DNA from: Cyclobacteriaceae bacterium | GTDB lineage: Bacteria; Bacteroidota; Bacteroidia; Cytophagales; Cyclobacteriaceae | Assembly (NCBI GenBank): GCA_019638275.1 | Contig: JAHBUC010000003.1 | Span: 62,001 to 126,000, forward strand | DNA length: 64,000 nucleotides | Direction of reading: 5' to 3' | Shown here: piece after piece, positions 44,482 to 54,978 of the stretch | Layout of the letters: each line of letters begins with the position of its first letter | How positions within the stretch are numbered: the first letter of the stretch is position 1 | The notes under the pieces: model-generated | What the model saw: only the letters and a program-made list of their open reading frames with translations | The model's database searches: none | What the model was told of the DNA's origin: nothing | Program-made: the position numbers and the translations under genes

Positions 44482-44673
44482 TTACTTTTTCAATAGGATG
44501 GTTGTATCCCCCTTAACAGAGTCAGGTGCCATAAATTTTTCTTCTATACGCTTCTTTAATTGAGGCTTTGAACCAGGAAAAGATGTTCGGGTTGCGATAT
44601 CATAACTGGCATAAAACAACAATACCAGAAAAACGATAACGAATGCGAGGAATATTTTTCTTGAACGCGACAT
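44482..44673 (-). CDS. Small single-span membrane protein
   Basis: 63 residues: a short basic start (MSRSRKIF), one transmembrane helix (about 8-26, FLAFVIVFLVLLFYASYDI), then a charged tail (LKKRIEEKFMAPDSVKGD). It follows rplT by 55 bp on the same strand, before the operon terminators, so it is probably co-transcribed with translation genes. No function recognised. Confidence 0.65.
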   Translation of the reverse strand: MSRSRKIFLAFVIVFLVLLFYASYDIATRTSFPGSKPQLKKRIEEKFMAPDSVKGDTTILLKK

Positions 44674-44728
44674 GGCTTCAAACAGGAAAGGGGCTCACGC
44701 CCCTTCTCCTTCAATTAGTTTAATCTGC

Positions 44729-45073
44729 TTACTTAACCTTATTAACCACAGCATCAAAAGCCTCGCGGTGGTTCATAGCCAGGTCGGCTAATACTTTACG
44801 GTTAAGGTCAATACCGGCAGTTTTAAGTTTACCCATAAACTGCGAATATGACATACCATGCTCACGAACACCTGCGTTGATACGGGTAATCCAGATGGCA
44901 CGATACTCTCTTTTCTTCTGCTTGCGGTCGCGGTAGGCGTACACGAGACCTTTTTCCACGGCATTTTTAGCTACCGTCCATACATTCTTTTTACGGCCGA
45001 AAAATCCTTTCGCCAGTTTAAGAATGCGTTTGCGCTTGGCGCGCGATGCTACGTTGTTTACTGATCTTGGCAT
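44729..45073 (-). CDS. rplT: 50S ribosomal protein L20
   Basis: 114 residues, full length. [77 protein letters not shown] sequence is unmistakable L20, with the basic N-terminal extension that threads into 23S rRNA. In many bacteria L20 represses its own operon. It lies 119 bp downstream of rpmI; that gap contains a small hairpin (45152-45166) which could serve such control. Confidence 0.98.
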   Translation of the reverse strand: MPRSVNNVASRAKRKRILKLAKGFFGRKKNVWTVAKNAVEKGLVYAYRDRKQKKREYRAIWITRINAGVREHGMSYSQFMGKLKTAGIDLNRKVLADLAMNHREAFDAVVNKVK

Positions 45074-45192
45074 TTTACTTACATTTTTGGTTGTTGGCGA
45101 ATCTTCTGTTGCAAGAATGCTTGGGTGCCAAAAACCGGGTTAAACATGTACCCCGAATTTTTCGGGATTAAACCGATTATGAATACGAAAGC

Positions 45193-45393
45193 TTATACTG
45201 CGTAAGGAAGCATGAACTTTACGTTCTTCATGTCCTCTGCGCGTACTACAGCTTTGTTACTTAATCTTCTTTTTTGCTTGGTTTCTTTTTTTGTCAGAAT
45301 GTGGTTTTTAAACGCACGCTTACGTTTCACTTTACCGGTACCGGTAACCTTGAAACGCTTCTTTGCGCCTGACTTGGTTTTTACTTTAGGCAT
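45193..45393 (-). CDS. rpmI: 50S ribosomal protein L35
   Basis: 66 residues, full length: [20 protein letters not shown] with [14 protein letters not shown] is the L35 signature. It lies 24 bp after infC in the conserved infC-rpmI-rplT order. Extremely basic, as expected for an rRNA-binding protein. Confidence 0.98.
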   Translation of the reverse strand: MPKVKTKSGAKKRFKVTGTGKVKRKRAFKNHILTKKETKQKRRLSNKAVVRAEDMKNVKFMLPYAV

Positions 45394-45417
45394 CGTATCG
45401 AATTATTAAATCAAACT

Positions 45418-45975
45418 TTATTTTCCCTTACCCTTTGGCTGTACCAGCAGCGACATCCGCTTTCCTTCCAGCTTGGGCATCTGTTCTACTTTTCCATGTT
45501 CTTCCAATCCCTGGGCAAACTTCAGTAGTAAAATTTCTCCGCGTTCCTTATAGACGATGGTACGCCCCGGAAAAAACACGGTGGCCTTTACTTTTGCCCC
45601 CTCTTGCAGAAAGTTGATGGCGTGTTTCAGTTTAAAGTTGAAATCGTGCTCATCGGTGTTCGGGCCAAAACGAATCTCCTTCACCACTACTTTAATGGCT
45701 TTGGCCTTTATCTCTTTCTGCTTCTTCTTCTGTTCGTACTTAAACTTCGAATAATCGGTAACCTTACAAACCGGAGGATCAGCATTTGGTGAAATCTCCA
45801 CCAAATCAAGCCCTTGTTCCTGGGCTATTTTCAATGCTTCCTTTACGGGATAAACATCTACTCTTACATTCTCTCCTACTAACCGTACCCTGGGTGCGGT
45901 AATCCTTTCATTTATGCGATAGGGCTCTTCGGGTCTGAATGGGCCCCTTCGAAAAGGTCTGTTTGTCTGGTTAAT
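45418..45975 (-). CDS. infC: Translation initiation factor IF-3 with non-AUG start
   Basis: Translation upstream of the first standard start codon stays open and is IF-3-like: [72 protein letters not shown]. No ATG, GTG or TTG exists in frame between the in-frame stop at 45991-45993 and residue 48 or so, well inside the N-terminal domain. The start must be a rare codon, most likely ATT at 45975 (ATC at 45978 is next to it), giving about 185 residues. Rare AUU-type starts are the known basis of IF-3 autoregulation. It lies between thrS and rpmI. Confidence 0.9.
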   Translation of the reverse strand: MNQTNRPFRRGPFRPEEPYRINERITAPRVRLVGENVRVDVYPVKEALKIAQEQGLDLVEISPNADPPVCKVTDYSKFKYEQKKKQKEIKAKAIKVVVKEIRFGPNTDEHDFNFKLKHAINFLQEGAKVKATVFFPGRTIVYKERGEILLLKFAQGLEEHGKVEQMPKLEGKRMSLLVQPKGKGK

Positions 45976-46064
45976 GATACGTTCTCGTGTTTAAATTCAA
46001 CATCATTTATGCTCAAAATGAGCCTATTTTCCTCAAAAAACAGGGTGCAAATATCGGTATATTA

Positions 46065-46085
46065 TTCAGAATTCAAAATTCTGAA
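46065..46085. other. Hairpin between thrS and infC
   Basis: TTCAGAATT, loop CAA, AATTCTGAA: a 9-bp perfect stem just after the thrS stop, without a T-run. A second small stem (GCTCA/TGAGC, 46011-46023) lies nearer infC. They could be processing or attenuation elements of the operon. Confidence 0.4.
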
Positions 46086-46086
46086 A

Positions 46087-48024
46087 TCAGTTCGTTGGGG
46101 CAGCTGCCTGGGTCTTAAAGTCTTCTACAAATTGCTCAAACGAAACCGAACCCGCATCACCCTTGCCATGCATCCGAACAGATACCTTTCGCTCGGCCAC
46201 TTCCTTCTCCCCAACAATCAGCATAAAGGGTATTTTCTTTACTTCAGCATCCCGGATTTTACGCCCAATCTTTTCATCACGATCATCCAATAATCCTCTG
46301 ATATCCATAGCTTTAAGGGTATTATAGATCTCCTCTGCATAAGTGTTAAAACGCTCTGAAATCGGCAATACCGCCACCTGATCAGGCGACAGCCAAAGCG
46401 GGAAGTTACCGCCACAATGCTCAATCAGTACGGCTACAAAGCGCTCCAAAGAACCAAAGGGTGCCCGATGAATCATAACCGGCCGATGGCGCTGGTTATC
46501 AGAACCCACATACTCCAGTTCAAAACGCTGAGGCAACTGATAGTCGACCTGGATGGTACCCAACTGCCAGCTGCGGCCGAGGGCGTCCTTGACCATGAAG
46601 TCGAGTTTGGGGCCATAGAAGGCCGCTTCTCCTTTTACGGCAACCGTCTTTAATCCTCGCTCATCAGCGGCTTCCTGGATTTCACGCTCTGCACGGTCCC
46701 ACAGTTCATCATCTCCAATATACTTCTGCTTGTTTTCAGGATCGCGCAGCGAAACCTGGGCCGTATAGTTTTCAAAGCCCAGTGAGTTAAACACATGAAG
46801 TACCAGGTCAATCACCTTAATGAACTCATCCTTTACCTGGTCGGGGCGACAAAAAATATGGGCATCATCCTGCGTGAAGCCACGAACGCGTGTCAAGCCA
46901 TGTAGCTCCCCGCTTTGCTCATACCGGTAAACCGTACCAAACTCCGCCAATCGAATGGGAAGGTCCTTGTACGACCTCGGTTTAGAATTATAAATCTCGC
47001 AATGATGCGGACAGTTCATTGGCTTGAGTAGGAACTCCTCGCCTTCATCAGGTGTATGAATGGGTTGAAACGAATCCTTCCCATATTTCTCATAGTGACC
47101 CGAGGTAATGTACAGGTTTTTGCTTCCAATGTGTGGCGTAACCACCGGATCGTACCCAGCCTTTACCTGTGCCTTGCGCATAAACTGCTCAAGCCGTTCG
47201 CGAAGGATGGTGCCTTTGGGCAACCAAAGCGGTAAGCCCATACCCACTTTTTCAGAAAACGTAAACAACTCCAGTTCTTTACCGAGCTTTCGGTGATCAC
47301 GCTTTTTAGCTTCTTCTAGCAGATGAAGGTACTCTTCCAGCTCTTTCTGCTTGGGAAATGTAATGCCATATATGCGGGTAAGCATCTTATTCTTCTCATT
47401 GCCACGCCAATAGGCACCGGCAACGTTCAACAGCTTTATGGCTTTAATAAAACCGGTATGCGGTATATGAGGACCTTTACATAAATCTGTAAAATTACCT
47501 TGCTCGTAAAACGTAATGGTTCCGTCAGTAAGTTCGTTAATCAGCTCAAGCTTGTATGGGTCGTTCTTCTTTGTAAAAAATTCAAGCGCTTCGTTCTTGC
47601 TTACGTCACGTCTGCCAAAGGAATTTTCCTTTTTGGCCAACTCCTTCATTTTGCTTTCGAGTGCTGCCAAATCTTCTTCACCAAAGGGCTTATCACCCAA
47701 ATCCACATCATAGTAAAATCCATTTTCAATTGGAGGGCCTATGCCGAACTTCACACCCGGATGTAACGCTTCGAGTGCTTCAGCCATCAAGTGAGCAGAA
47801 GAATGCCAGAAGGCATATTTTCCTCCACCATCATTCCATGTAAGAATTTTTACCGCTGCATCTTTATCGATGCTGCGCGAGAGGTCTCGGATTTCTCCGT
47901 CCACTTCAATCGCCAGGGCATTTCGGGCAAGCCCTTCACTGATACTTTTTGCAATGTCGATTCCCTTTACTCCTGATGGAAACTCACGAATGCTTCCGTC
48001 CGGCAAACTGATCTTAATACTCAT
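46087..48024 (-). CDS. thrS: Threonine--tRNA ligase
   Basis: 645 residues, full length. TGS domain (about 1-62), editing domain with [12 protein letters not shown] (His74 and His78), then the class II catalytic core with [14 protein letters not shown] (motif 2 region), [10 protein letters not shown] zinc ligand region and a C-terminal anticodon-binding domain ([21 protein letters not shown]). It charges tRNA-Thr in the cytoplasm and clears mischarged serine. It is the first gene of the thrS-infC-rpmI-rplT operon; the infC start lies 111 bp further on. Confidence 0.98.
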   Translation of the reverse strand: MSIKISLPDGSIREFPSGVKGIDIAKSISEGLARNALAIEVDGEIRDLSRSIDKDAAVKILTWNDGGGKYAFWHSSAHLMAEALEALHPGVKFGIGPPIENGFYYDVDLGDKPFGEEDLAALESKMKELAKKENSFGRRDVSKNEALEFFTKKNDPYKLELINELTDGTITFYEQGNFTDLCKGPHIPHTGFIKAIKLLNVAGAYWRGNEKNKMLTRIYGITFPKQKELEEYLHLLEEAKKRDHRKLGKELELFTFSEKVGMGLPLWLPKGTILRERLEQFMRKAQVKAGYDPVVTPHIGSKNLYITSGHYEKYGKDSFQPIHTPDEGEEFLLKPMNCPHHCEIYNSKPRSYKDLPIRLAEFGTVYRYEQSGELHGLTRVRGFTQDDAHIFCRPDQVKDEFIKVIDLVLHVFNSLGFENYTAQVSLRDPENKQKYIGDDELWDRAEREIQEAADERGLKTVAVKGEAAFYGPKLDFMVKDALGRSWQLGTIQVDYQLPQRFELEYVGSDNQRHRPVMIHRAPFGSLERFVAVLIEHCGGNFPLWLSPDQVAVLPISERFNTYAEEIYNTLKAMDIRGLLDDRDEKIGRKIRDAEVKKIPFMLIVGEKEVAERKVSVRMHGKGDAGSVSFEQFVEDFKTQAAAPTN

Positions 48025-48067
48025 TTCTTTCTTTTAAAATTCGAGCAAATATAGGCAGGCCAACGCT

Positions 48068-50575
48068 TTAAAGCTTGAATTGCGCGGTAAACAACACCCC
48101 GAATTTTCTGGCGCGATCGTTTTCCAGGTAGCTCAACCGGTGAACAAAATCTATCCGGAGAAATTTGAAGATGTTTTCAACGCCATACCCTAATTCGATA
48201 TACGGCCTATCGATTGTTAAATTGCTATTTCCCACCGGGAAAGGAAGCGGCTCGCTCATGGCCAGATTTTCGTCCTTCAAATCACCATAAATAACATTAG
48301 CCAAACCGGTTAATCTCCATTTTAGCTTCCGCATCAACGGAACACGGTTGAGCAAAAATCCTTCGAAATACTGACGGTACTGCAACGACACAAAACGATC
48401 GCTGAAGAATTCTCCAAAGTTCATCAGGCTGTAAATCACATCTGTATAGAAAGGCGTTTCGTTTCCGATATGGAAGGATAAGAGTGGATACGGCAACGTT
48501 CCATTGATGTACTCTCCAGTAATGGTAGCCTTACCTGACCCCAATGGACCCATCGGCAACTTTTTCAAAATAGAGAACCTGTACTTATCGTATTCAAAAT
48601 CGCTACCGCCTACGCCTTTCAATCCACGGGTATAGCGCAACGTAATAATTGGCCACTTTTGGGCCCCCATACTTACACGCTCGTTGTCGTATTGTAAAAA
48701 CAATTCATCCCGCGCGAAACGTGATTCCAATATTACTTCAGCAGTTTGAAAGTTTTGCTGAAGGGAGGAGATGTCGCCTGGGTTTGTATAGTACCCAAAA
48801 TCAAAAACCGGCTTAAAGGTATTGTACCGAACAGCAACGCGTTGCGAAAAGCCTTTGATCAACTCACGCTGAAAATTAAAACGGCTCTCATCGAAATAAT
48901 ATCCCCGCCTGAATACACCAAAACGGGTAGCCGCAAGAAACAGGTAATCATCTGCCAGGTTTTCATCATCTATCCCTACCCGACCCAGGTCACTGCGCAC
49001 ACGAATGCTCATGGTCGTCCAGCGTTTACGATCCACAATGTGCTGAACAAAAGCGGAATACTTTATTCGTTCATCATCAAAACCATAAGCCAATTGAGCA
49101 CCAAAACTCACCTTCTTACTAAATGTATAATTGGTTTTAAACCCTGATTGAATTCGTACACCTTCAATGTTGTTGAAGGCCACCAAACTCAGGTAAGGGC
49201 CAATATCAACTTTACCCACCTTCTTATATCCGTTGATCAGAATTTTAACGAGATCAATATAGGTTCTTACCACCGGAATGTGCTGGAGGGTGTCAATCAT
49301 CCGGTACACATTTTTTTCTGTTTCGGTGAGCGGATCATGCCGGAGTTTATTCCAATGCTCCTCATCATTCATGTTGAGGATGTAGCCTTCATCCAGCAGT
49401 ATTTGTTTCTCATAAAATTTCGGCTCCTTTGGTTGATTAACAACAATGTTTCTATTGGATGTATAGAATTTTGCAAGCAGCCCCGCCCATTGATCACGAA
49501 CCTCTCCGGCATCCACCAACACCCTGTTCTTTACCGGTATCCATGCACCTGCTTCTGTTTTGGCCAACTCCTGTTGGATCTTGATCTTTTCAATAAAGTT
49601 CAGGTTGGCTTCTTTACCTACGGTTACTTCAATGCGTTTGATGGCATATTCATTTTTGGTAATCCACATAGTGCCGGTAAAGGCTAACGCCTGCGGGCTT
49701 TTCGGAAAGAAATCCAGTCGATAGCAATAATCACCCTCAACATCCAGGCTGTCCATGAGGTCATACTCGTAGTACAACCGCCAGCCATCGGCTATCGGTG
49801 ACACAAAATCCTTGTCTAATATGTTCAGCCAGTTTTTATAAAAATTATATTCCTGAAAAGATGCGCCTACCAACTGCGCCATCAACGAACCATCCTCGAA
49901 GCCAATACCACTGATTTTGGTTTCCTTGATGTTTTCAAATTTCAACTCGGGGTTATTGCGGTAATAAAACTTAGATACACTTTCAGAAATAAAAATCGGC
50001 AATACGGGTTGACCATCTTCACCGGCTATTTGCTGGATACTATCCAACACCTGCGTAATTCTGGAAACGATTTTCTTCTGCTTGAATTTGTCGGTGATGT
50101 TATCAACATCAATTTCAATTTTCGAGTACGAGTCGAATTCATAGGCGCTGAGTTTACGCTTATCATTGACCGCCTTATTTTTTACCACATTCCGAAGCAC
50201 GGCAAAAGCCGGGTTCTCGCCAGCCATAATTACAATATCGCGCAGGCGCGTAACTTCTTCTTCAAGCTGAAAATTTATGGTTTGTGAAATGCCTTTTTGA
50301 ACAACCTTGGTGCGTGGTTTATATCCAATGTAACTCGCCTGCAGGGAATCAGTTGGAGAAGTTGTACGCAACACATAATTCCCATCAAAATCGGTAGTGG
50401 TACCAATGCTGGTACCTTTAAACACCACATTAACAAAGGGAATGGGATCACCAGAAAAAGCGTCCGTTATCTTACCCCGGATAACGGTTTCCTGGGCAAG
50501 AACGGTAACCGGTGAAAGCACAAGCCAAACTAAGACCTTTAAACGGACTTTCAGTCGCACAATATTGGAGTACAC
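48068..50575 (-). CDS. DUF5686 outer-membrane protein with carboxypeptidase-like regulatory domain
   Basis: 835 residues from GTG. Signal peptide ends near VTVLAQ. A carboxypeptidase-D-like domain follows (about 29-115, VIRGKITDAFSGDPIPFVNVVFKGTSIGTTTDFDGNY), then the DUF5686 body with DSYSKIEIDVDNI, and a C-terminal beta-barrel ending KFGVLFTAQFKL. This architecture is restricted to Bacteroidota and lies in the outer membrane. Its substrate or role is unknown. It is upstream of thrS by 43 bp on the same strand but is not expected to be functionally linked. Confidence 0.85.
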   Translation of the reverse strand: MYSNIVRLKVRLKVLVWLVLSPVTVLAQETVIRGKITDAFSGDPIPFVNVVFKGTSIGTTTDFDGNYVLRTTSPTDSLQASYIGYKPRTKVVQKGISQTINFQLEEEVTRLRDIVIMAGENPAFAVLRNVVKNKAVNDKRKLSAYEFDSYSKIEIDVDNITDKFKQKKIVSRITQVLDSIQQIAGEDGQPVLPIFISESVSKFYYRNNPELKFENIKETKISGIGFEDGSLMAQLVGASFQEYNFYKNWLNILDKDFVSPIADGWRLYYEYDLMDSLDVEGDYCYRLDFFPKSPQALAFTGTMWITKNEYAIKRIEVTVGKEANLNFIEKIKIQQELAKTEAGAWIPVKNRVLVDAGEVRDQWAGLLAKFYTSNRNIVVNQPKEPKFYEKQILLDEGYILNMNDEEHWNKLRHDPLTETEKNVYRMIDTLQHIPVVRTYIDLVKILINGYKKVGKVDIGPYLSLVAFNNIEGVRIQSGFKTNYTFSKKVSFGAQLAYGFDDERIKYSAFVQHIVDRKRWTTMSIRVRSDLGRVGIDDENLADDYLFLAATRFGVFRRGYYFDESRFNFQRELIKGFSQRVAVRYNTFKPVFDFGYYTNPGDISSLQQNFQTAEVILESRFARDELFLQYDNERVSMGAQKWPIITLRYTRGLKGVGGSDFEYDKYRFSILKKLPMGPLGSGKATITGEYINGTLPYPLLSFHIGNETPFYTDVIYSLMNFGEFFSDRFVSLQYRQYFEGFLLNRVPLMRKLKWRLTGLANVIYGDLKDENLAMSEPLPFPVGNSNLTIDRPYIELGYGVENIFKFLRIDFVHRLSYLENDRARKFGVLFTAQFKL

Positions 50576-50637
50576 ACGCTGTGGTTAACCTCAAAAATAA
50601 TCAATTAAACTGTTTGAAACCGGATTAGGTTTCAGGA

Positions 50638-51279
50638 TCATGAAATAATAATCTCCTCCTTTTCGCCCAGAAACTGTGGATTTGTCTTAAAAACGTATAG
50701 ATCTAAAACTGCCTTGGTGCGCGCAAAGTATTCACGCACACGTACTTTCAATGAAGATTCAAATTCCGGCTCAGCGGCTACCATAGCCACCGCATCAATA
50801 CCATAATAGTTGCTGATGAATAACGCCCGGTAACTGTGAAAGGTCTGGGTTATGATCATGATCTTATCCTGGCCGAAAATCTCCTTGCTCCGCACCACAG
50901 AATCCAGGGTGCGTAAACCCGCATAATCCAATGTAATGGAACGGGTAGGAACACCACGTGCAACCAATGCCTTACGCATTTCAAGGGGTTCGTTATAGTA
51001 CCGTGTACGGTTGTCGCCACTTACTATAAAGTGGTCAATTTTACCTAGCTGGTACAATTCAGCAGCACGGTCCATCCGGTGTTCAAAAAACGGATTGGAG
51101 TCTCCGCCCACCAACTTATGACTGGTGCCCAGAACAAGCGCCACCCGATGGTCGTCCAATTGTTCAGCATCATATAACACACGATCCTCCGTGCTTTTTA
51201 CTACCCAAATATTTGAGCCAACAAAAAAGAGAACAACCGTACCCACGAGAGTATACAATACGCGCTTTACCCGCTTCAT
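50638..51279 (-). CDS. SanA/YdcF-type DUF218 membrane protein
   Basis: 213 residues from ATG at 51279, chosen because it begins just before the transmembrane helix (VLYTLVGTVVLFFVGSNIWV); an upstream start would overlap the methyltransferase gene. DUF218 motifs VALVLGTSH, DHFIVSGDNRTRYYNEPLEM and ITQTFHSYRALFI match the SanA branch. SanA-like proteins affect envelope permeability and drug sensitivity. Periplasm-facing by topology. Confidence 0.85.
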   Translation of the reverse strand: MKRVKRVLYTLVGTVVLFFVGSNIWVVKSTEDRVLYDAEQLDDHRVALVLGTSHKLVGGDSNPFFEHRMDRAAELYQLGKIDHFIVSGDNRTRYYNEPLEMRKALVARGVPTRSITLDYAGLRTLDSVVRSKEIFGQDKIMIITQTFHSYRALFISNYYGIDAVAMVAAEPEFESSLKVRVREYFARTKAVLDLYVFKTNPQFLGEKEEIIIS

Positions 51280-51310
51280 TGAGAGGAAATTAAAACCAAC
51301 TGGCAGCAAG

Positions 51311-52000
51311 TTAAGGATTTGTCCGGAGAAACTCCTTTTCAATTATTTCCGAACGCTTCACCATTTTTCTATACCAGGCCAGCCGGAGTTGATCCTTTTC
51401 TTCAACGTTTAATCCATAGTTTTCTTGTGACGATTTTAGCTTTGAAATAGTAGCGCTCAAACAAATGGCTACGCTTGCAGAAATATTCAGGCTCTCGGTA
51501 AACCCGTACATGGGGATCTTAATCCGATGATCCGCATGCGTTAATGCGTATTCAGAAAGACCTTCCAGTTCATTGCCAAAAATAAAGGCTGCCTTACCGA
51601 TACAAGGATCAATATCATAAACCGATATACTTTCGGCACCCGGATCGGTGGCATACAGTGTATAGCCGCTCTCTTTCAATTGCTTAAAGCAAATCTCTGT
51701 ATTGTTCTTGTTCTTTTGCTTGTATCGATTTAGGCTAAGCCATTTATAAGACCCCTTCAACACATACTTGTTAACCTCATACTTTGTAGTATTCTCGATG
51801 ATGTGAACATCCTGAAGGCCCAAACACTCGCAGGTGCGCAAGGCTGCGCTGGCATTTTGCGATTGATAGATGTCTTCCAAAACTACAGTGACTTGTTTTG
51901 TACGTTCAGCTAATACTCTTTCAACAAATTCTTTCTTGTGCTCAGAAATATATTGAGCGAAATGTTCCAACAACAACTGTTCCTGCCTGGATAATGGCAT
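51311..52000 (-). CDS. SpoU/TrmH-family RNA 2'-O-methyltransferase
   Basis: 229 residues. SPOUT motifs: NASAALRTCECLGLQDVHII (motif 1), AAFIFGNELEGLS (motif 2) and IKIPMYGFTESLNISASVAICL (motif 3). The N-terminal helical part and short length resemble TrmH, which methylates G18 of tRNA, but other SpoU enzymes on rRNA cannot be excluded. It follows the nucleoside transporter by 2 bp and reaches beyond the upstream alternative start of the SanA-like gene. Confidence 0.88.
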   Translation of the reverse strand: MPLSRQEQLLLEHFAQYISEHKKEFVERVLAERTKQVTVVLEDIYQSQNASAALRTCECLGLQDVHIIENTTKYEVNKYVLKGSYKWLSLNRYKQKNKNNTEICFKQLKESGYTLYATDPGAESISVYDIDPCIGKAAFIFGNELEGLSEYALTHADHRIKIPMYGFTESLNISASVAICLSATISKLKSSQENYGLNVEEKDQLRLAWYRKMVKRSEIIEKEFLRTNP

Positions 52001-52002
52001 AC

Positions 52003-53316
52003 TTAACTGAACAAAGCTCCTGCAATGGTAGCGGTCATCATGGTGGCTAAAGAAGCAGCCATAAGCGCGCGTAACCCAAGTCGCGATAAGTCAGACTGAC
52101 GGTTGGGCGCCATGCTGCCAATACCTCCAATTTGAATAGCAATAGAACTGAAGTTAGCAAAACCACAAAGCGCATACGTAGAAATGATTACCGACTTCTC
52201 ACTTAACACACTCATGGATTTCATTTCGGCAAGCCCGAGGTAAGCCACAAATTCATTGATCACCAACTTTTGACCAAGCAAGCTGCCCACATAAATGGTT
52301 TCCGACCACTCCACGCCCATGATAAAGGCAAACACCCTGAAAATCTGGCCAAAAATATACTGAAGAGAAAAACCGCTGAACGCTCCGTTGGTGGTCGATT
52401 GAACCCAACCGTTTAAACCTGTCCACGCGCCAATTCCATCCACCAATATCCAGTTCAGCGCATAAATGATAGCGATGAATGCGAGCAGCATGCCACCAAT
52501 ATTCAATGCCAGTTTGATCCCATCGGAAGCACCTGTTGCAAAGGCATCAATAACATTTACCCCGATAGAGTCTTTGCTTACATTCAACTGCCGGTCAATT
52601 TTTTCAGGTTCATTTTCGGGTAAAAAGATTTTAGCCATCACAATGGCCGCTGGTGCATTCATAATGGAAGCCGACAACAGGTAGGTGGCGAATTTTCCAT
52701 ACTCATCCGGATTTCCACCGCCTAAAAAGGTGATGTAAGCGCCCATTACACTTCCGGCAATAGTAGCCATTCCTCCGGTCATCAAACAGTGCAATTCTGA
52801 TTGCGTCATTTTCGAAATGAATGGACGAACCAGCAAGGGTGCTTCGGTTTGCCCCAGAAAAACATTGCCCGCTGCCGACAAACTTTCTGCACCCGAAAGC
52901 CTCATAGTTTTGGTCATGATCCACGCGAAGCCGTAAACAATTTTTTGAAGTACACCCAGGTAATACAAACCGGCCGTAACCGAGGAGAAAAAAATTACCA
53001 TGGGAAGCGCTTGAAACGCAAACAGAAATCCCAGTCCGTGGCGGGTGCCCTCCTGGTTATCACTGTTAAACGCTAAATCACCAAATAAAAATTGAGCACC
53101 ACGTGAAGCAAAACTCAGGAAGGTTACAAAACCATCGCCCAAGGCGCTGAACCCTTGTTGCACCACAGTAACTTTTGAAATCAGCAGCGCGATAACGATT
53201 TGAAGTATAATGCCGGAAGCAACAAGTTTCCAGTCGACCTTTTTACGATACAGGGAAAAAGCAAAAGCAATGGCTATGATCACACCAATGCCAATCAGTC
53301 CGCGCAGGTAATCCAT
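52003..53316 (-). CDS. Concentrative nucleoside transporter (CNT/NupC family)
   Basis: 437 residues, about ten transmembrane segments. CNT hallmarks: GQTEAPLLVRPFISKMTQSELHCLMTGGMATIAGSVMGAYI and the later EFVAYLGL with ALCGFANFSSIAIQIGGIGSMAP. The family imports nucleosides with sodium or protons. Followed almost directly by the TrmH-like gene, an arrangement likely to be a two-gene operon without obvious functional link. Confidence 0.93.
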   Translation of the reverse strand: MDYLRGLIGIGVIIAIAFAFSLYRKKVDWKLVASGIILQIVIALLISKVTVVQQGFSALGDGFVTFLSFASRGAQFLFGDLAFNSDNQEGTRHGLGFLFAFQALPMVIFFSSVTAGLYYLGVLQKIVYGFAWIMTKTMRLSGAESLSAAGNVFLGQTEAPLLVRPFISKMTQSELHCLMTGGMATIAGSVMGAYITFLGGGNPDEYGKFATYLLSASIMNAPAAIVMAKIFLPENEPEKIDRQLNVSKDSIGVNVIDAFATGASDGIKLALNIGGMLLAFIAIIYALNWILVDGIGAWTGLNGWVQSTTNGAFSGFSLQYIFGQIFRVFAFIMGVEWSETIYVGSLLGQKLVINEFVAYLGLAEMKSMSVLSEKSVIISTYALCGFANFSSIAIQIGGIGSMAPNRQSDLSRLGLRALMAASLATMMTATIAGALFS

Positions 53317-53380
53317 TCAATATCAGGTTTAACGTTTAAGGTTTAGCGTTTCAGGGTTGGTGTGCCTGCAACTTCACCGA

Positions 53381-53980
53381 TTAGTTCCGTTTGCTCAACT
53401 CATCGCGGATTTTAGCGGCCCGCTCGTAATCTTCCTTATCGATGGCCTCTTTAAGAATCTCGTTAAGCTTATCTACAGAATAATTTTTTAAATCCTCAAC
53501 TTTCTTATAGACGGATTCCTTCTTGGCACGACTCTTTGGTTCAACTTTCGGTTCATCTTCGTCTTGCTCATCGGTAAGCACGATACCTGCTTCGGCCAGA
53601 ATATTCTCGTATGTATAAATTGGTGAATCAAAACGCAAACCAATAGCAATAGCATCAGAAGGGCGCGCATCAACTTCAGAGCGCTTAAGTCCATCGCTGC
53701 AAACAATCTTGGCAAAGAAAACACCTTCTTTAAGATCGGATATAATGATCTCTTCAACCGTAAAATGAAAGTTGTTGGCAAACGACTTAAACAAGTCGTG
53801 CGTCATGGGGCGGTTTGGAATTATCTTTTCGATTTCAATGGCAATGGCCTGCGCTTCAAACATACCAATGATAATCGGCAACCGCCTGTTTCCTTCCGTC
53901 TCGCCAAGTACAAGCGCAAAGGAGCCGGTTTGCGACTGGCTGGAGGAAAGGCCGAGAATTTCTAGCTTAATCTTCTTCAC
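53381..53980 (-). CDS. Bifunctional nuclease (DUF151) with C-terminal UVR motif
   Basis: 199 residues from GTG. The DUF151 domain (about 1-135) shows LVLGETEGNRRLPIIIGMFEAQAIAIEIE and the DARPSDAIAIGLRF motif. An acidic/basic linker follows, then a UvrB/UvrC-type interaction motif (LNEILKEAIDKEDYERAAKIRDELSKR). Homologues have DNase and RNase activity in plants and bacteria. It starts 2 bp after etfA and is probably transcribed with it. Confidence 0.88.
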   Translation of the reverse strand: MKKIKLEILGLSSSQSQTGSFALVLGETEGNRRLPIIIGMFEAQAIAIEIEKIIPNRPMTHDLFKSFANNFHFTVEEIIISDLKEGVFFAKIVCSDGLKRSEVDARPSDAIAIGLRFDSPIYTYENILAEAGIVLTDEQDEDEPKVEPKSRAKKESVYKKVEDLKNYSVDKLNEILKEAIDKEDYERAAKIRDELSKRN

Positions 53981-53982
53981 AA

Positions 53983-54936
53983 TTACTTCGCAGCTTTTAT
54001 TGCGTCATTCAATTTAGGTAAAATATCGAAAGCATCACCCACGATTCCATAATCTGCGGCTTTAAAAAATGGCGCTTCCGGATCCTTATTAACAACGACA
54101 ATACATTTCGATGAATTTACACCGGCCAAATGCTGAATGGCTCCTGAAATACCAATGGCTATATATAATTGAGGAGCAACTTTCACTCCCGTCTGGCCTA
54201 CGTGCTCATGGTGTGGCCTCCAGCCCATATCGGAAACAGGCTTACTGCAACCTGTAGCTGCGCCCAGGGTCTTTGCCAATTCTTCTATAGCACCCCAATG
54301 CTCAGGACCCTTCATACCACGGCCACCGGATACTACGATATTTGCTTCCGGAAGCAGCACTTCTCCTGTTGCTTTTTCCGATGAGGTGATTTTAGTAGAG
54401 AAATCAGCATCGGATAGCGAAGCCTGAAAGGCCGTTACGGAAGCCGGAGAACCAACTTCTTTCAATTCAGCGGCATTCTTTTTAATACCAATTACTTTTT
54501 TTGGTTTCGTTAACGAAACGTTTGCAAACGCCTTACCTGTATAGATGCTGCGCTTAACCACAAACCCTGATGAAGTATCAGGCAACTGCACAACATTTGA
54601 GGCCAGGCTCGCATCCAGCTTGGCGGCCACACGTGCGCTCACCGGTGTGCCCAGCGATGAATCAGCGAGTACCAGCACATCAGCCTGTTCATCCTGAAAT
54701 GCCTTTGCAAGCACAGCGGCATACGCCTGTATCACACCCTGATTCAGTTTTTCATCAGCAGCATGCAACACTTTTTTTGCACCATACTTACCCAGGTTTT
54801 CCAGCTCGGCTTGCTCGGTTTGTCCGATGGCTATAGCCGTTACGTTTCCACCCATGGCATGTGCAAACGCCACAGCCTCCAATGATGTTTTCTTGATTTT
54901 CCCTTCAGCACTTTCAACAAAAACTAAAATATTCAT
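53983..54936 (-). CDS. etfA: Electron transfer flavoprotein alpha subunit
   Basis: 317 residues. The C-terminal FAD-binding signature IAIGISGAIQHLAGVNSSKCIVVVNKDPEAPFFKAADYGIVGD is classical; SGGRGMKGPEHW and GQTGVKVAPQLY precede it. With EtfB it carries electrons from acyl-CoA dehydrogenases to the quinone pool. It lies 42 bp after etfB. Confidence 0.97.
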   Translation of the reverse strand: MNILVFVESAEGKIKKTSLEAVAFAHAMGGNVTAIAIGQTEQAELENLGKYGAKKVLHAADEKLNQGVIQAYAAVLAKAFQDEQADVLVLADSSLGTPVSARVAAKLDASLASNVVQLPDTSSGFVVKRSIYTGKAFANVSLTKPKKVIGIKKNAAELKEVGSPASVTAFQASLSDADFSTKITSSEKATGEVLLPEANIVVSGGRGMKGPEHWGAIEELAKTLGAATGCSKPVSDMGWRPHHEHVGQTGVKVAPQLYIAIGISGAIQHLAGVNSSKCIVVVNKDPEAPFFKAADYGIVGDAFDILPKLNDAIKAAK

Positions 54937-54978
54937 AATGTCCTGTATCTAATGATTCTATTTCGTAATCGGTTACTC

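Noticed and set aside
53772..54017. Plus-strand frame opposite the nuclease and etfA ends
   Set aside because: Antisense to two well-supported genes; no domain or start context.
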